Below, one piece after another: positions 25,249 to 33,974 of a stretch of 64,000 nt of DNA. This DNA comes from Erysipelotrichaceae bacterium (GTDB lineage: Bacteria > Bacillota_I > Bacilli_A > Erysipelotrichales > Coprobacillaceae), in the NCBI GenBank assembly GCA_018365815.1, contig JAGZJH010000003.1, positions 1 through 64,000 on the forward strand, given 5' to 3'. A program made the translations under genes and the position numbers. Every line of letters starts with the position of its first letter. Position 1 is the first letter of the stretch. The notes beneath the pieces were generated by a model. That model ran no database searches. It was not told the DNA's origin and saw only the letters and a program-made list of their open reading frames with translations.

Positions 25249-25990
25249 AATAATTGGGGCTTATTTTTCCCCTACGCATCATAGTGAAAAATATATTAAC
25301 CAAAGTTTAGCGATGTTACCTTATGAAAAGGAGCTTATCAATTTAACGAATATAGAAAATCGCCAGAAAAATTATTCTTTAAAACAAGATGAAATGTTAG
25401 TTTTGTGTCTACCAGTTTATGCCGGACGTATTCCTAAATTAACTGAAGATTATCTTAAGTGTTTTAAAGGTCATCAAAGTCCAGCTATTATTTTTGTCTG
25501 TTATGGAAATCGTTATTATGATGATGCTTTAATGGAATTAAAAAATCGCTTAATTGAACAAGGTTTTATCATTCAAGGCGCAGGGGCATTAATCGGTGAA
25601 CATACTTATACGCATAAATTAGGCACACTTCGCCCTAGGGGGGAAGATATTGTAGAAGTCAGAGATTTTATTTATTCAATACTTCAAGAGGATTTTAAAA
25701 CTGCTTCCATTGAAGTGCCTGGAAATAATTCATATCGTCCTTATAAAACAAATGAGGTTGTTCCTTATTGTTTAGAGCATTGTATTAAATGTGGAAAATG
25801 TATTCGTATTTGTCCAATTCAAGCCATTTCAAAAGATTATGTCACTGATGCCAATTGTTTGGTTTGTAATAAGTGCGTTAAAGAATGTCCAATGAATGCA
25901 AGGATTTTACCAAGTGATTTTGAAGAAAATATTAGAACATGGTTAGAAAGTCAATTTTGTGATAGAAAAGAAAATCAATTTTTTAGATAA
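25235..25990 (+). CDS. EFR1-type flavodoxin/ferredoxin fusion protein
   Basis: 251 residues. The N-terminal part is flavodoxin-like (GAYFSPTHHSEKYINQSL, VLCLPVYAGRIPKLTEDYL); the C-terminal part holds two 4Fe-4S motifs, CIKCGKCIRICP and CLVCNKCVKECP (about 178-218). Proteins of this EFR1 type shuttle electrons in anaerobes; the partner is unknown. It overlaps the TIM-barrel gene and ends before a strong terminator. Confidence 0.85.
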   Translation: MHVNKIIGAYFSPTHHSEKYINQSLAMLPYEKELINLTNIENRQKNYSLKQDEMLVLCLPVYAGRIPKLTEDYLKCFKGHQSPAIIFVCYGNRYYDDALMELKNRLIEQGFIIQGAGALIGEHTYTHKLGTLRPRGEDIVEVRDFIYSILQEDFKTASIEVPGNNSYRPYKTNEVVPYCLEHCIKCGKCIRICPIQAISKDYVTDANCLVCNKCVKECPMNARILPSDFEENIRTWLESQFCDRKENQFFR

Positions 25991-26005
25991 AATTGTAATC
26001 AATAC

Positions 26006-26050
26006 AAAAGGTCAAATTGTAGTACCTACTCATTTGACCTTTTTATTTTT
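26006..26050 (+). terminator. Terminator after the ferredoxin gene
   Basis: AAAAGGTCAAAT (26006-26017) pairs with ATTTGACCTTTT (26032-26043), followed by further Ts. Confidence 0.85.
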
Positions 26051-26105
26051 GCGTCTAAATAAGCTATATTATGTAAAAAAAAATCTCATTTTTATATTTC
26101 TTAAT

Positions 26106-26159
26106 TTAACAAATCTTTAACATTAACTCAATTTGAATTAAATAATCCCTTGTTATAAT
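26106..26159 (+). promoter_or_regulatory. PhoP-box repeats and promoter of pstS
   Basis: Two exact TTAACA repeats start at 26106 and 26117, the 11-base period of PhoP boxes in Bacillus, followed by TATAAT at 26154-26159. This fits phosphate-starvation control of the pst operon. A small hairpin TGATAAG/CTTATCA (26167-26187) lies in the leader. Confidence 0.65.
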
Positions 26160-26225
26160 ATACCCGTGATAAGAAAAGCGCTTATCAAAAGCAAATGTAA
26201 ATGTAAAAATAGGAGAATATAAAAC

Positions 26226-27029
26226 ATGAAAAAAATTGGAAAATTATTACTTGTGGCAATGATGGTCGCAACATTAACTGGATGTGGAAATCAAAAAGAT
26301 GACAAAATTACAATGTCAGGTTCTACATCAATGGAAAAATTAATGACAGCAATGAATGAAGCATATTTAGAAGAAACTGGAACAACAGTGACTTGTGAAT
26401 ATACAGGTTCTGGTGAAGGGATTAAAGCTGTTCAAGATGGAAAAGTAACTATCGGAAATTCATCAAGAGCATTAAAAGATGAAGAAAAATCTTCTGGAAT
26501 TGTCGAAAATATTGTTGCAATTGATGGTATTGCAGTTGTTTTAGATAAATCAAATACTGTAACAAACTTAACAAAAGATGATTTAGCAAGAATTTATAAA
26601 GGTGAAATTACTAACTGGAAAGAATTAGGTGGAAATGATCAAAATATCGTTGTAATCGGACGTGAAGCAGGATCAGGAACAAGAAGCGCATTTGAAGAAA
26701 TTGTAAATGTTAAAGATCAATGTCAATATGCTCAAGAAATTGATAATACAGGTGGAGTAATGGCAAAAGTTGCATCAATTCCAGGAGCAATCGGTTATGT
26801 TTCTTTAGATGTTGTTGATGATACTGTTACTGCAGCAACTATTGAAGGTGTTGAAGCAACAGTAGATAACATTAAATCTGGTAAATATTTATTACAAAGA
26901 CCATTTGTTTGTGCAACTAAAGGTGAAATCTCAACTCAATCTAAATCAGTTCAAGATTACTTCAAATTTATCGAATCAGATGCAGGACAACAAATTATTG
27001 AAAAAGTTGGTTTAATTACAGTTGACTAA
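26226..27029 (+). CDS. pstS: Phosphate-binding lipoprotein PstS
   Basis: 267 residues. The signal peptide ends in LTGC (lipobox). The phosphate-binding fold is shown by ITMSGSTSMEKLMTAMNEAY, EYTGSGEGIKAVQDGKVTIGNSSR, GREAGSGTRSAFEE and GAIGYVSLD. It captures phosphate outside the membrane for PstCAB. First gene of a complete pstSCAB-phoU operon with PhoP boxes upstream. Confidence 0.95.
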   Translation: MKKIGKLLLVAMMVATLTGCGNQKDDKITMSGSTSMEKLMTAMNEAYLEETGTTVTCEYTGSGEGIKAVQDGKVTIGNSSRALKDEEKSSGIVENIVAIDGIAVVLDKSNTVTNLTKDDLARIYKGEITNWKELGGNDQNIVVIGREAGSGTRSAFEEIVNVKDQCQYAQEIDNTGGVMAKVASIPGAIGYVSLDVVDDTVTAATIEGVEATVDNIKSGKYLLQRPFVCATKGEISTQSKSVQDYFKFIESDAGQQIIEKVGLITVD

Positions 27030-27054
27030 TAATCATGAAACAAGGAGTTTGTGT

Positions 27055-27981
27055 ATGAATAGAGTTGAGTCAATATTATCAAATAATAAAACAAAATCAA
27101 ATGTTGAAAAAGTGGCTGAGATTATTTTTAAAATATGTGCGATGTTTGCTTTAACAGCAGTTGTTGCAATGAGTATTTATATGATCTATTCAGGAACTCC
27201 GGCATTATTTAAAATAGGATTCAAAGAAATCCTATTTTCTAATGTTTGGAGTCCTAGTTCAGCCAATCCTCAATATGGAATTGTTAATATTATTTTAACT
27301 TCTATTATCGGAAGTGCAGGGGCGATTATTATTGGTGTTCCAATTGGCGTTTTAACAGCCGTATTTTTATCTGAAGTTGCTTCTAAAAGAATGCGTAGTA
27401 TCGTTAAACCAGCAATTGAATTATTAGCAGGTATTCCATCAGTTGTTTATGGATTAATGGGGATATTATTGATTAACCCAATGATGTATAAACTAGAATT
27501 AATGATTTTTAAAAATGATCCTACACACCAATTTACAGGTGGTTGTAACTTACTTGCGGCAATTATTATTTTAGTGATTATGATTTTGCCTACTTTAATT
27601 AACATTAGTGAATCAAGTTTAAGAGCAGTTCCTCAACATTTAAAATCTGCTTCTTTAGCACTTGGGGCAAGTGAAATTCAAACAATTTTTAAAGTGACTA
27701 TTCCAGCTGCGAAAAATGGGATTTTGAGTGCAATTGTTTTAGGTGTTGGACGTGCAATTGGAGAAGCGATGGCAATTGTATTAGTTTCTGGTAATGCGGT
27801 TAATCTACCTTTGCCATTTAATTCAGTACGTTTTTTAACAACAGCAATTGTTTCAGAAATGTCTTATGCTGGAGGGGTACATAGACAAGTATTGTTTACA
27901 ATTGGATTAGTATTATTTGTCTTTATCATGATTATCAATGTGATTTTATCACGTATTATTAAAAATGGCGGTGAAAAATAA
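27055..27981 (+). CDS. pstC: Phosphate ABC transporter permease PstC
   Basis: 308 residues with six or so membrane helices and the permease signature SASLALGASEIQTIFKVTIPAAKNGILSA; IELLAGIPSVVYGLMG is typical of PstC/PstA. ATG 27055 is chosen because AAGGAG lies 12-7 bases before it; a longer frame overlapping pstS has no such site. The stop overlaps the pstA start by one base. Confidence 0.94.
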   Translation: MNRVESILSNNKTKSNVEKVAEIIFKICAMFALTAVVAMSIYMIYSGTPALFKIGFKEILFSNVWSPSSANPQYGIVNIILTSIIGSAGAIIIGVPIGVLTAVFLSEVASKRMRSIVKPAIELLAGIPSVVYGLMGILLINPMMYKLELMIFKNDPTHQFTGGCNLLAAIIILVIMILPTLINISESSLRAVPQHLKSASLALGASEIQTIFKVTIPAAKNGILSAIVLGVGRAIGEAMAIVLVSGNAVNLPLPFNSVRFLTTAIVSEMSYAGGVHRQVLFTIGLVLFVFIMIINVILSRIIKNGGEK

Positions 27982-28838
27982 TGGGGAGTATATATAATGA
28001 TAATTCACGAATAAGTGACAAAATATTAAAATTTTTCATCTACTTATGTGCAGCATTTTCTGTATTAGTTTTATTAAGTATTATCGTTACTGTTGTCATT
28101 CGAGGATTACCTAGTATTAATTTAGAATTTTTGACTGATACGCAAAGTACATTAAGGGGAACTTTTGGAATTTTAGGAAACTTAATTAATACACTATATA
28201 TTATTGTAATTACATTATTAATAGTTACGCCAATAGGTGTTGGGGGAGCAATTTATTTAAATGAATATGCTAATGGTGGAAAATTAGTTAATGCCATTCA
28301 ATTTACAATTGAAACATTAGCAGGAATTCCTTCAATTATCTTTGGGTTATTTGGAATGGTAATTTTTGGAGAATTTTTAGGTTTAGGTTATTCTATTTTA
28401 ACAGGTGCATTAACTTTATCATTAATGATTTTACCGATTATTTCTAGTTCTACTCAAGTAGCCTTAAAAGAAGTACCGGAAAGTTATCGTCAAGGTGCTA
28501 TTGGAATAGGGGCAACAAAATGGTATATGATTAGAACAATTATTTTACCTAGCGCTTTACCTGGGATTATTACCGGAATTGTTTTAGGAATTGGAAGAAT
28601 AGTTGGAGAGTCTGCGGCATTATTATTTACTGCTGGAAGTAGTTATTTATTACCTCGTAATGTATTTTCACATATGTTTAATTCTGGTGGAACTTTAACA
28701 ATTCAATTATATTTAAGTATGACAAATGCAAAATATGATCAGGCTTTTGGAATTGCTTTAGTTTTAATTGTATTAGTGTTTATCTTAAACCGTTTAACAC
28801 ATTATATTTCAAGTAGATTTAATAAAGAAAAAGGATAG
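27981..28838 (+). CDS. pstA: Phosphate ABC transporter permease PstA
   Basis: 285 residues, multi-helix. IETLAGIPSIIFGLFGMVIFG and the EAA-like loop RQGAIGIGATKWYMIRTIILPSALPGIITG are seen. It forms the phosphate channel with PstC. ATG 27981 overlaps the pstC stop (TAATG), and pstB follows after five bases. Confidence 0.94.
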   Translation: MGSIYNDNSRISDKILKFFIYLCAAFSVLVLLSIIVTVVIRGLPSINLEFLTDTQSTLRGTFGILGNLINTLYIIVITLLIVTPIGVGGAIYLNEYANGGKLVNAIQFTIETLAGIPSIIFGLFGMVIFGEFLGLGYSILTGALTLSLMILPIISSSTQVALKEVPESYRQGAIGIGATKWYMIRTIILPSALPGIITGIVLGIGRIVGESAALLFTAGSSYLLPRNVFSHMFNSGGTLTIQLYLSMTNAKYDQAFGIALVLIVLVFILNRLTHYISSRFNKEKG

Positions 28839-28843
28839 AAGAT

Positions 28844-29602
28844 ATGGAAGAAATTAAAATCAAAGTTAAAGATTTAGATTTGTATTATGGGCAAAAACAA
28901 GCTTTAAAAAAAGTAAATATGGACATTTATGCTAATAAAGTTACTGCTTTTATTGGACCTAGTGGTTGTGGAAAATCAACTTTTTTAAAGACTTTAAATC
29001 GTATGAATGATTTAGTTGAAGGTGTAAGTATTGAAGGATTAGTTGAAGTTGATGGTGAAAATATTTATAGCAGTAAAGTTGATACAACATTACTTAGAAA
29101 AAAAGTTGGGATGGTATTTCAACAACCTAATCCATTTCCAATGAGTATTTATGATAACGTTGCTTATGGGCCTCGTTTGCATGGAATTAAAGATAAAAAA
29201 CAATTAAATGAAATTGTTGAAAGAAGTTTAAAAGGTGCAGCCTTATGGGATGAAGTTAAAGACACTTTAACAAAATCTGCTTTAAGTTTATCAGGCGGAC
29301 AACAACAACGTTTATGTATCGCTCGTGCATTAGCAGTTGAACCTGAAATTATTTTAATGGATGAACCAACAAGTGCGTTAGATCCTATTTCAACTTTAAA
29401 AATAGAAGATTTAATGGAAGATCTAAAGAAAAAATATACAGTAATTATCGTCACTCATAATATGCAACAAGCAACACGTATTGCTGATTACACTGCATTT
29501 TTCTTAGTTGGTGAAATGGTCGAATATGCCAAAACCAAAGATTTATTCTCTTCTCCGGCAGATTCACGTACAGAAGATTATATTACAGGTCGTTTTGGTT
29601 AG
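28844..29602 (+). CDS. pstB: Phosphate ABC transporter ATPase PstB
   Basis: 252 residues: Walker A GPSGCGKST, the PstB-specific TLNRMNDLVEGVSIEG, MVFQQPNPFPMSIYDNVAYGPRLHG, signature LSLSGGQQQRLCIARALAVEP and Walker B IILMDEPTSALDPIS. It powers PstCA. Confidence 0.96.
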   Translation: MEEIKIKVKDLDLYYGQKQALKKVNMDIYANKVTAFIGPSGCGKSTFLKTLNRMNDLVEGVSIEGLVEVDGENIYSSKVDTTLLRKKVGMVFQQPNPFPMSIYDNVAYGPRLHGIKDKKQLNEIVERSLKGAALWDEVKDTLTKSALSLSGGQQQRLCIARALAVEPEIILMDEPTSALDPISTLKIEDLMEDLKKKYTVIIVTHNMQQATRIADYTAFFLVGEMVEYAKTKDLFSSPADSRTEDYITGRFG

Positions 29603-29614
29603 GAGGTTAGAAAA

Positions 29615-30277
29615 ATGACAACAAGAGTAAGATTTGATCATGATATGCGACATCTAAAAGAAGATATTAATGAAATGGGAGATTGCATCGTTGAAACAAT
29701 GGTCAGTTTACAAGATATAATCAAACACCCTAATCGACAAAAGTTATTAGATTTAATTGAACATGATCGTTATATTAACGAATTACAAAAAAATATTGAA
29801 ACAAGATGTTTATCTTTATTATTAAAACAACAACCGGTGGCTAGAGATTTAAGATTAGTTTCAACCGGACTTAAAATTGTCACTGATTTAGAACGTATTG
29901 GCGATCAATGTGCAGATATTGCGCATATTGTTATTAAATTAAATGTGGAAAATATTTATTCAAATGTTGCCCACATTCCCACAATGTTAGATATTTTAGT
30001 GGATATGTTAAAAGATACAGTGAGTGCAATGCGTAATAATGACTTAGAACTTGCCGCTAAAACTAAAAAAGTTGATGAAAAGATTAATGAATTGTTTAAA
30101 AAATGTAAGCAAGATATTATTAAATTAATTAAAGAAGATGAATGTGATGTAGATCAATATTTAGAGTTTTTAATGATTGCAAAGTATTTAGAAAAAATTG
30201 GTGATCATGCTGTTAATACTTGTGAATGGATTGAATTTAATCAAACCGGAATGATTGATGATTATAAGATTGTATAA
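29615..30277 (+). CDS. phoU: Phosphate signalling protein PhoU
   Basis: 220 residues forming two PhoU helical repeats with the metal-binding motifs DLERIGDQCADIAHI (first half) and YLEKIGDHAVNTCEW (second half). PhoU links Pst transport activity to the PhoR kinase. Last gene of the operon; no phoPR genes are in this window. Confidence 0.95.
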   Translation: MTTRVRFDHDMRHLKEDINEMGDCIVETMVSLQDIIKHPNRQKLLDLIEHDRYINELQKNIETRCLSLLLKQQPVARDLRLVSTGLKIVTDLERIGDQCADIAHIVIKLNVENIYSNVAHIPTMLDILVDMLKDTVSAMRNNDLELAAKTKKVDEKINELFKKCKQDIIKLIKEDECDVDQYLEFLMIAKYLEKIGDHAVNTCEWIEFNQTGMIDDYKIV

Positions 30278-30280
30278 AAG

Positions 30281-30352
30281 AGTTGCTTTAAAATGAATTT
30301 TATGATTGGAATTAATTTTAGTCTAATGGTTCATTTTAAAGAACTTTTTTTT
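30281..30352 (+). terminator. Terminator after phoU
   Basis: CTTTAAAATGAA and TTCATTTTAAAG form a 12-pair stem across a long loop, followed by AACTTTTTTT. Confidence 0.65.
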
Positions 30353-30482
30353 AGTTTAATTCCAACTTAACTTTTGAGATGTTTTTTTACGTTTATGGAT
30401 AAGATGTATTTTTTGAAGAAATAATGGTATAAAACAAATTAATGTGTATTCAATTTTTCGTTATGAATATTTAAAAAAACTC

Positions 30483-30513
30483 TTGACTTGAAGTTCACTT
30501 TAAGTTGTATGAT
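30483..30513 (+). promoter_or_regulatory. MerR-type promoter with 19-bp spacer and AdhR-like operator
   Basis: TTGACT (30483-30488) and TATGAT (30508-30513) are 19 bases apart, the overlong spacing of MerR-activated promoters. The spacer holds the dyad CTTGAAGT-TC-ACTTTAAG (30487-30504). A related site lies before the merR gene at 33906. Confidence 0.75.
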
Positions 30514-30533
30514 GAATATAAGGTGGTGAAAAG

Positions 30534-31082
30534 ATGAAAAAAGTATTAGTCATTTCTTCAAGTCCAAGACGTCAAGGTAATAGTGAATTACTTTGTGATC
30601 AGTTTATAAAAGGGGCAGTTGAAGCACATCATGAAGTTGAAAAAGTGAATTTGAATGATTATCAAATTGCCCCTTGTCAAGCGTGTGAATACTGCCGTCA
30701 TCACGAAAATATTTGTCATATTAAAGATGATGCTAATCTTATTATTGATAAGATGATTAAAGCAGATGTCATTGCATTAGCTTCACCAGTTTATTTTTAT
30801 AGCGTGAGTGCACAATTAAAATTATTAATTGATCGAACTTTTGCTAGAGAATATGAAATAAGAGAAAGCCAAAAACAAAAATTAGCTTATTTTATTATTA
30901 CCAGCGGGTCACCAGATCAATCTCAAATGTTTGCAACTATTGAAACAATGCGAGGGTTTATTAAAGTGATGCGTACTATTAAAGAAGCAGGAATTGTTTA
31001 TGGTTTAGGAGTAATGAAACGAAAAGAAATCATTAACCATGAATGTTACAATGAGGCTTATATCATGGGAAAAAATATTTAA
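30534..31082 (+). CDS. Flavodoxin-fold NAD(P)H-dependent FMN reductase
   Basis: 182 residues: VLVISSSPRRQGNSELLCDQF (FMN phosphate loop), CQACEYCRHHENICHIKDDAN (Cys-rich segment of this flavoprotein group) and ASPVYFYSVSAQLKLLIDRTFA. Probably an electron-transfer or quinone/nitro-reductase flavoprotein. It is first in a MerR-type-controlled operon with the aldo/keto reductase 16 bases downstream. The operator suggests induction by aldehydes or other electrophiles. Confidence 0.85.
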   Translation: MKKVLVISSSPRRQGNSELLCDQFIKGAVEAHHEVEKVNLNDYQIAPCQACEYCRHHENICHIKDDANLIIDKMIKADVIALASPVYFYSVSAQLKLLIDRTFAREYEIRESQKQKLAYFIITSGSPDQSQMFATIETMRGFIKVMRTIKEAGIVYGLGVMKRKEIINHECYNEAYIMGKNI

Positions 31083-31097
31083 TGGAGGAAAGTTAAG

Positions 31098-32201
31098 ATG
31101 GAAGATAAATTTGGTTTTGGATGTATGCGTTTGCCAATGAATGGAGAAAACGTAGATTACGATGAATTTAATAAGATGATCGATGCTTATATGAATGCGG
31201 GATTTAATTATTTTGATACTGCTCATGGGTATTTACAAGGAAAAAGTGAAACGGCTATTCGTGATTGTTTAGTGCCTAGATATAGTCGAGATTCTTATAT
31301 TTTAACAAATAAATTAACTGGTAACTTCTTTAAATCTAAAGAAGATATTCGTCCGTTATTTGAAGAACAGTTAGAAAAAACGGGAGTAGAATATTTTGAT
31401 TATTATTTAATGCATGCACAAGATCGTTCTCATTATGAACATTTTAAAAAATGCGAAGCTTATGAAGTTGCTCAAGAGTTAAAAAAAGAAGGAAAAGTTA
31501 AACATGTCGGAATTTCTTTTCATGATACTGCCGAAGTTTTAGATATGATTTTAACTGAACACCCAGAAGTTGAAATTGTGCAAATTCAATTTAATTATGC
31601 TGATTATTCTAATCCGAGTGTCGAAAGTAAAAAATGCTATGAAATCTGTCGCAAACATCAAAAACCGGTTTTAATCATGGAACCAGTTAAAGGTGGGGGA
31701 TTAGTTAATTTACCAGATCAAGCTAAAGCGGTTTTAGATAACTTAAATCAAAATATGAGTTATGCAAGTTATGCGATGCGTTTTGCAGCATCTTTTGAAG
31801 GTGTCTATAAAGTATTATCAGGAATGAGTAATCTTGAACAAATGAATGACAATATTAGTTACATGAAAGATTTCAAACCATTTACTAAAGAAGAATTTGA
31901 AGCAGTTGAAAAAGTAACTGACATTTTAAATAGTTTAGGGGGAATTGCCTGTACAGCGTGTCGTTATTGTGTTGATGGTTGCCCTAAAAAGATTTCTATT
32001 CCGGATTTATTTGGTTGCTATAATGCAAAAGTTCAATTTAATGATTGGAACAGTGATTATTACTATGGTGTTCATACAAAAGATCATGGTAAGGCAAGCG
32101 AATGTATCGGTTGTAAACAATGTGAAAGAGTTTGTCCACAACATTTAGAAATTGTAAAACATTTAAAAGAAGTGGCTAAAACTTTTGAAAAGCAAGAATA
32201 G
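31098..32201 (+). CDS. Aldo/keto reductase with C-terminal ferredoxin domain (1)
   Basis: 367 residues. The AKR barrel is shown by FGFGCMRLPM, NAGFNYFDTAHGYLQGKSE (Asp-Tyr), ILTNKL and YYLMHAQDRSHYEHF. The C-terminus carries two Cys clusters, CTACRYCVDGCP (near 284) and CIGCKQCERVCP (near 335), for 4Fe-4S centres. These fusions are common in anaerobes and may pass electrons between ferredoxin and carbonyl substrates; the substrate is unknown. Co-transcribed with the FMN reductase. Confidence 0.88.
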   Translation: MEDKFGFGCMRLPMNGENVDYDEFNKMIDAYMNAGFNYFDTAHGYLQGKSETAIRDCLVPRYSRDSYILTNKLTGNFFKSKEDIRPLFEEQLEKTGVEYFDYYLMHAQDRSHYEHFKKCEAYEVAQELKKEGKVKHVGISFHDTAEVLDMILTEHPEVEIVQIQFNYADYSNPSVESKKCYEICRKHQKPVLIMEPVKGGGLVNLPDQAKAVLDNLNQNMSYASYAMRFAASFEGVYKVLSGMSNLEQMNDNISYMKDFKPFTKEEFEAVEKVTDILNSLGGIACTACRYCVDGCPKKISIPDLFGCYNAKVQFNDWNSDYYYGVHTKDHGKASECIGCKQCERVCPQHLEIVKHLKEVAKTFEKQE

Positions 32202-32227
32202 ATTATACTTCATGTTAAGTCGAAATA

Positions 32228-32274
32228 AGAGGTTTCAAAACTATTGTATTTAAGTAGTAATGAAACTCTTTTTT
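32228..32274 (+). terminator. Terminator after aldo/keto reductase 1
   Basis: AGAGGTTTCA (32228-32237) pairs with TGAAACTCT (32261-32269), then a T-run. Confidence 0.7.
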
Positions 32275-32365
32275 CATACTTTTTTGAATTTAATGCTTAA
32301 AAATTCTTAACTTTTTATAAATGAGGTCATTGCATTTACAAAATTAGAAAAAACTCAGTTAAATA

Positions 32366-32396
32366 TTGACTTTAGTGATTTGCTTAGTATTATACT
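32366..32396 (+). promoter_or_regulatory. Promoter with 19-bp spacer before the DUF1893 remnant
   Basis: TTGACT (32366-32371) and TATACT (32391-32396) are 19 bases apart, again a MerR-like spacing, but the spacer is not clearly palindromic. It leads into the pseudogene at 32416 and possibly on to aldo/keto reductase 2. Confidence 0.45.
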
Positions 32397-32415
32397 AATA
32401 AGATAACAGATTGAG

Positions 32416-32792
32416 GTGAGATACAAGAATATAGATGAAATTAAACATTTACAGATGGATAAAGGTTATTCATTTATTGTTAGTGGATAAATTATGTTTA
32501 TACTTCTTATAAAAATGGTGTCATTTCATTTCTTTATCGCATTTTAAAGCACCAAGATTATTCAAATGAAACAATTGTTTATGAATAAAATGTAGGCAAA
32601 ACATTACCAACATTATGTATCATTGGTAAAGTTGATTATGTGATTGTGAAAAATATGAGTTATGAAGCAAAGTTATTACTAGAGGCGTAGGATATTCAAT
32701 ATGAATATCATTCTCAAATAGAAGTGATTGATAACAAATTAGAAGAAATATGCGACTTAACAGAAGCATTGCATATTATTATCGATCACTAA
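32416..32792 (+). pseudogene. DUF1893-family gene, decayed
   Basis: Reading across two frames gives NIDEIKHLQMDKGYSFIVSG, stop, a frame change near 32500, then TSYKNGVISFLYRILKHQDY, SNETIVYE, stop, NVGKTLPTLCIIGKVDYVIV, KNMSYEAKLLLEA, stop, DIQYEYHSQIEVI and CDLTEALHI to TAA 32792. The order KGYS - NGI..LY.ILKH - GK - S..A...L - P/T-E matches my memory of DUF1893 proteins, small proteins of unknown function. Three in-frame stops and a frameshift rule out a full product. GAGGTGAG precedes it but the start codon seems lost. Confidence 0.7.
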
Positions 32793-32850
32793 TATCATAA
32801 ATTGTATTTGTATATATTAGGATTAGATTTTGGTAGAAAGAGGGATTAAA

Positions 32851-33861
32851 ATGGAATATGTTACATTAGGAAGAACTGGACTTAAGGTTAATAAAAATGG
32901 ATTTGGGGCATTACCTGTTCAAAGAGTCAGTAAAGAAGAAGCCAAAGTGATTTTAAGAAAGGCTTATGAAAATGGAATTAATTTTTTTGACAGTGCAAGA
33001 GCTTATTCTGATAGTGAAGAAAAAATTGGATTAGCTTTAAGTGATGTACGAAAAGATATTATTATTGCGACTAAAACAATGGCTGTAACAGTTGAGAAAT
33101 TTTGGGAAGATTTGCATACAAGTTTAGAGTTATTAAAAACAGATTATATAGATATTTACCAATTTCATAATCCGTCATTTTGTCCTAAACCAAATGATGG
33201 AACAGGGTTGTATGAAGCCATGCTTGAAGCAAAACAACAAGGTAAAATTCGTTTTATCGGATTAACTAATCATCGTTTAAATGTGGCCAAAGAAGCCATC
33301 GAATCTAATTTATATGATACTTTACAATTTCCATTTAGTTATTTGGCTTCGAGTAAAGAAGAGGAGTTAGTGACATTATGTAAAACACATAATGTTGGCT
33401 TTATTTGTATGAAGGCTTTATCAGGGGGATTAATTACTCAATCTAATGTGGCTTATGCTTATTTAGCGCAGTATGATAATGCTTTACCAATTTGGGGAAT
33501 TCAAAAAGAAAGTGAATTAGATGAGTTTATCAGTTATAATGATAATCCACCAGTTTTAAATGATGAAATCAAAGCCATTATTGAAAATGATCGTGAACAA
33601 TTGGCAGGTGAATTTTGTCGTGGATGTGGTTATTGTATGCCTTGTCCAATGGGGATTGAAATTAACACTTGTGCAAGAATGTCATTGTTATTAAGACGTT
33701 CTCCTTCACAAAATTGGTTATCTGAAAAAGGACAAGAGATGATGAATAAAATTGAAAGTTGTATTGAATGTGGAAAGTGCAAAAGTAAATGCCCTTATGA
33801 ATTAGATACGCCTAATTTATTAAAACGAAATTTAGAAGATTATCGTACATTTTTAAAATAA
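32851..33861 (+). CDS. Aldo/keto reductase with C-terminal ferredoxin domain (2)
   Basis: 336 residues. YVTLGRTGLKVNKNGFGALP, GINFFDSARAYSDSEEKIG, and TDYIDIYQFHNPSF mark the AKR barrel; the tail has CRGCGYCMPCP (near 255) and CIECGKCKSKCP (near 303). It is a distant paralogue of the reductase at 31098. ATG 32851 is chosen because AAGAGGG lies just upstream; the longer frame from 32830 starts before that site. Confidence 0.88.
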   Translation: MEYVTLGRTGLKVNKNGFGALPVQRVSKEEAKVILRKAYENGINFFDSARAYSDSEEKIGLALSDVRKDIIIATKTMAVTVEKFWEDLHTSLELLKTDYIDIYQFHNPSFCPKPNDGTGLYEAMLEAKQQGKIRFIGLTNHRLNVAKEAIESNLYDTLQFPFSYLASSKEEELVTLCKTHNVGFICMKALSGGLITQSNVAYAYLAQYDNALPIWGIQKESELDEFISYNDNPPVLNDEIKAIIENDREQLAGEFCRGCGYCMPCPMGIEINTCARMSLLLRRSPSQNWLSEKGQEMMNKIESCIECGKCKSKCPYELDTPNLLKRNLEDYRTFLK

Positions 33862-33865
33862 TACT

Positions 33866-33895
33866 AAAGGTCTCTATAAAATTTAGAGACTTTTT
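33866..33895 (+). terminator. Terminator after aldo/keto reductase 2
   Basis: GTCTCTA (33870-33876) pairs with TAGAGAC (33884-33890), followed by TTTTT. Confidence 0.8.
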
Positions 33896-33905
33896 AAATG
33901 TGCTA

Positions 33906-33936
33906 TTGACATGAAGTGAACTCTAAGTGTTAAACT
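33906..33936 (+). promoter_or_regulatory. MerR-type promoter of the merR gene
   Basis: TTGACA (33906-33911) and TAAACT (33931-33936) are 19 bases apart. The spacer region CATGAAGT-GA-ACTCTAAG resembles the operator at 30487, suggesting autoregulation. Confidence 0.7.
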
Positions 33937-33974
33937 GAGTATGAAAATAAAAATGATAAGGAGCTGATGGTTTT

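Noticed and set aside
32366..32396. Third AdhR-type operator
   Set aside because: The 19-bp spacing fits a MerR promoter but the spacer lacks the CTT..AAG dyad seen at the other two sites.
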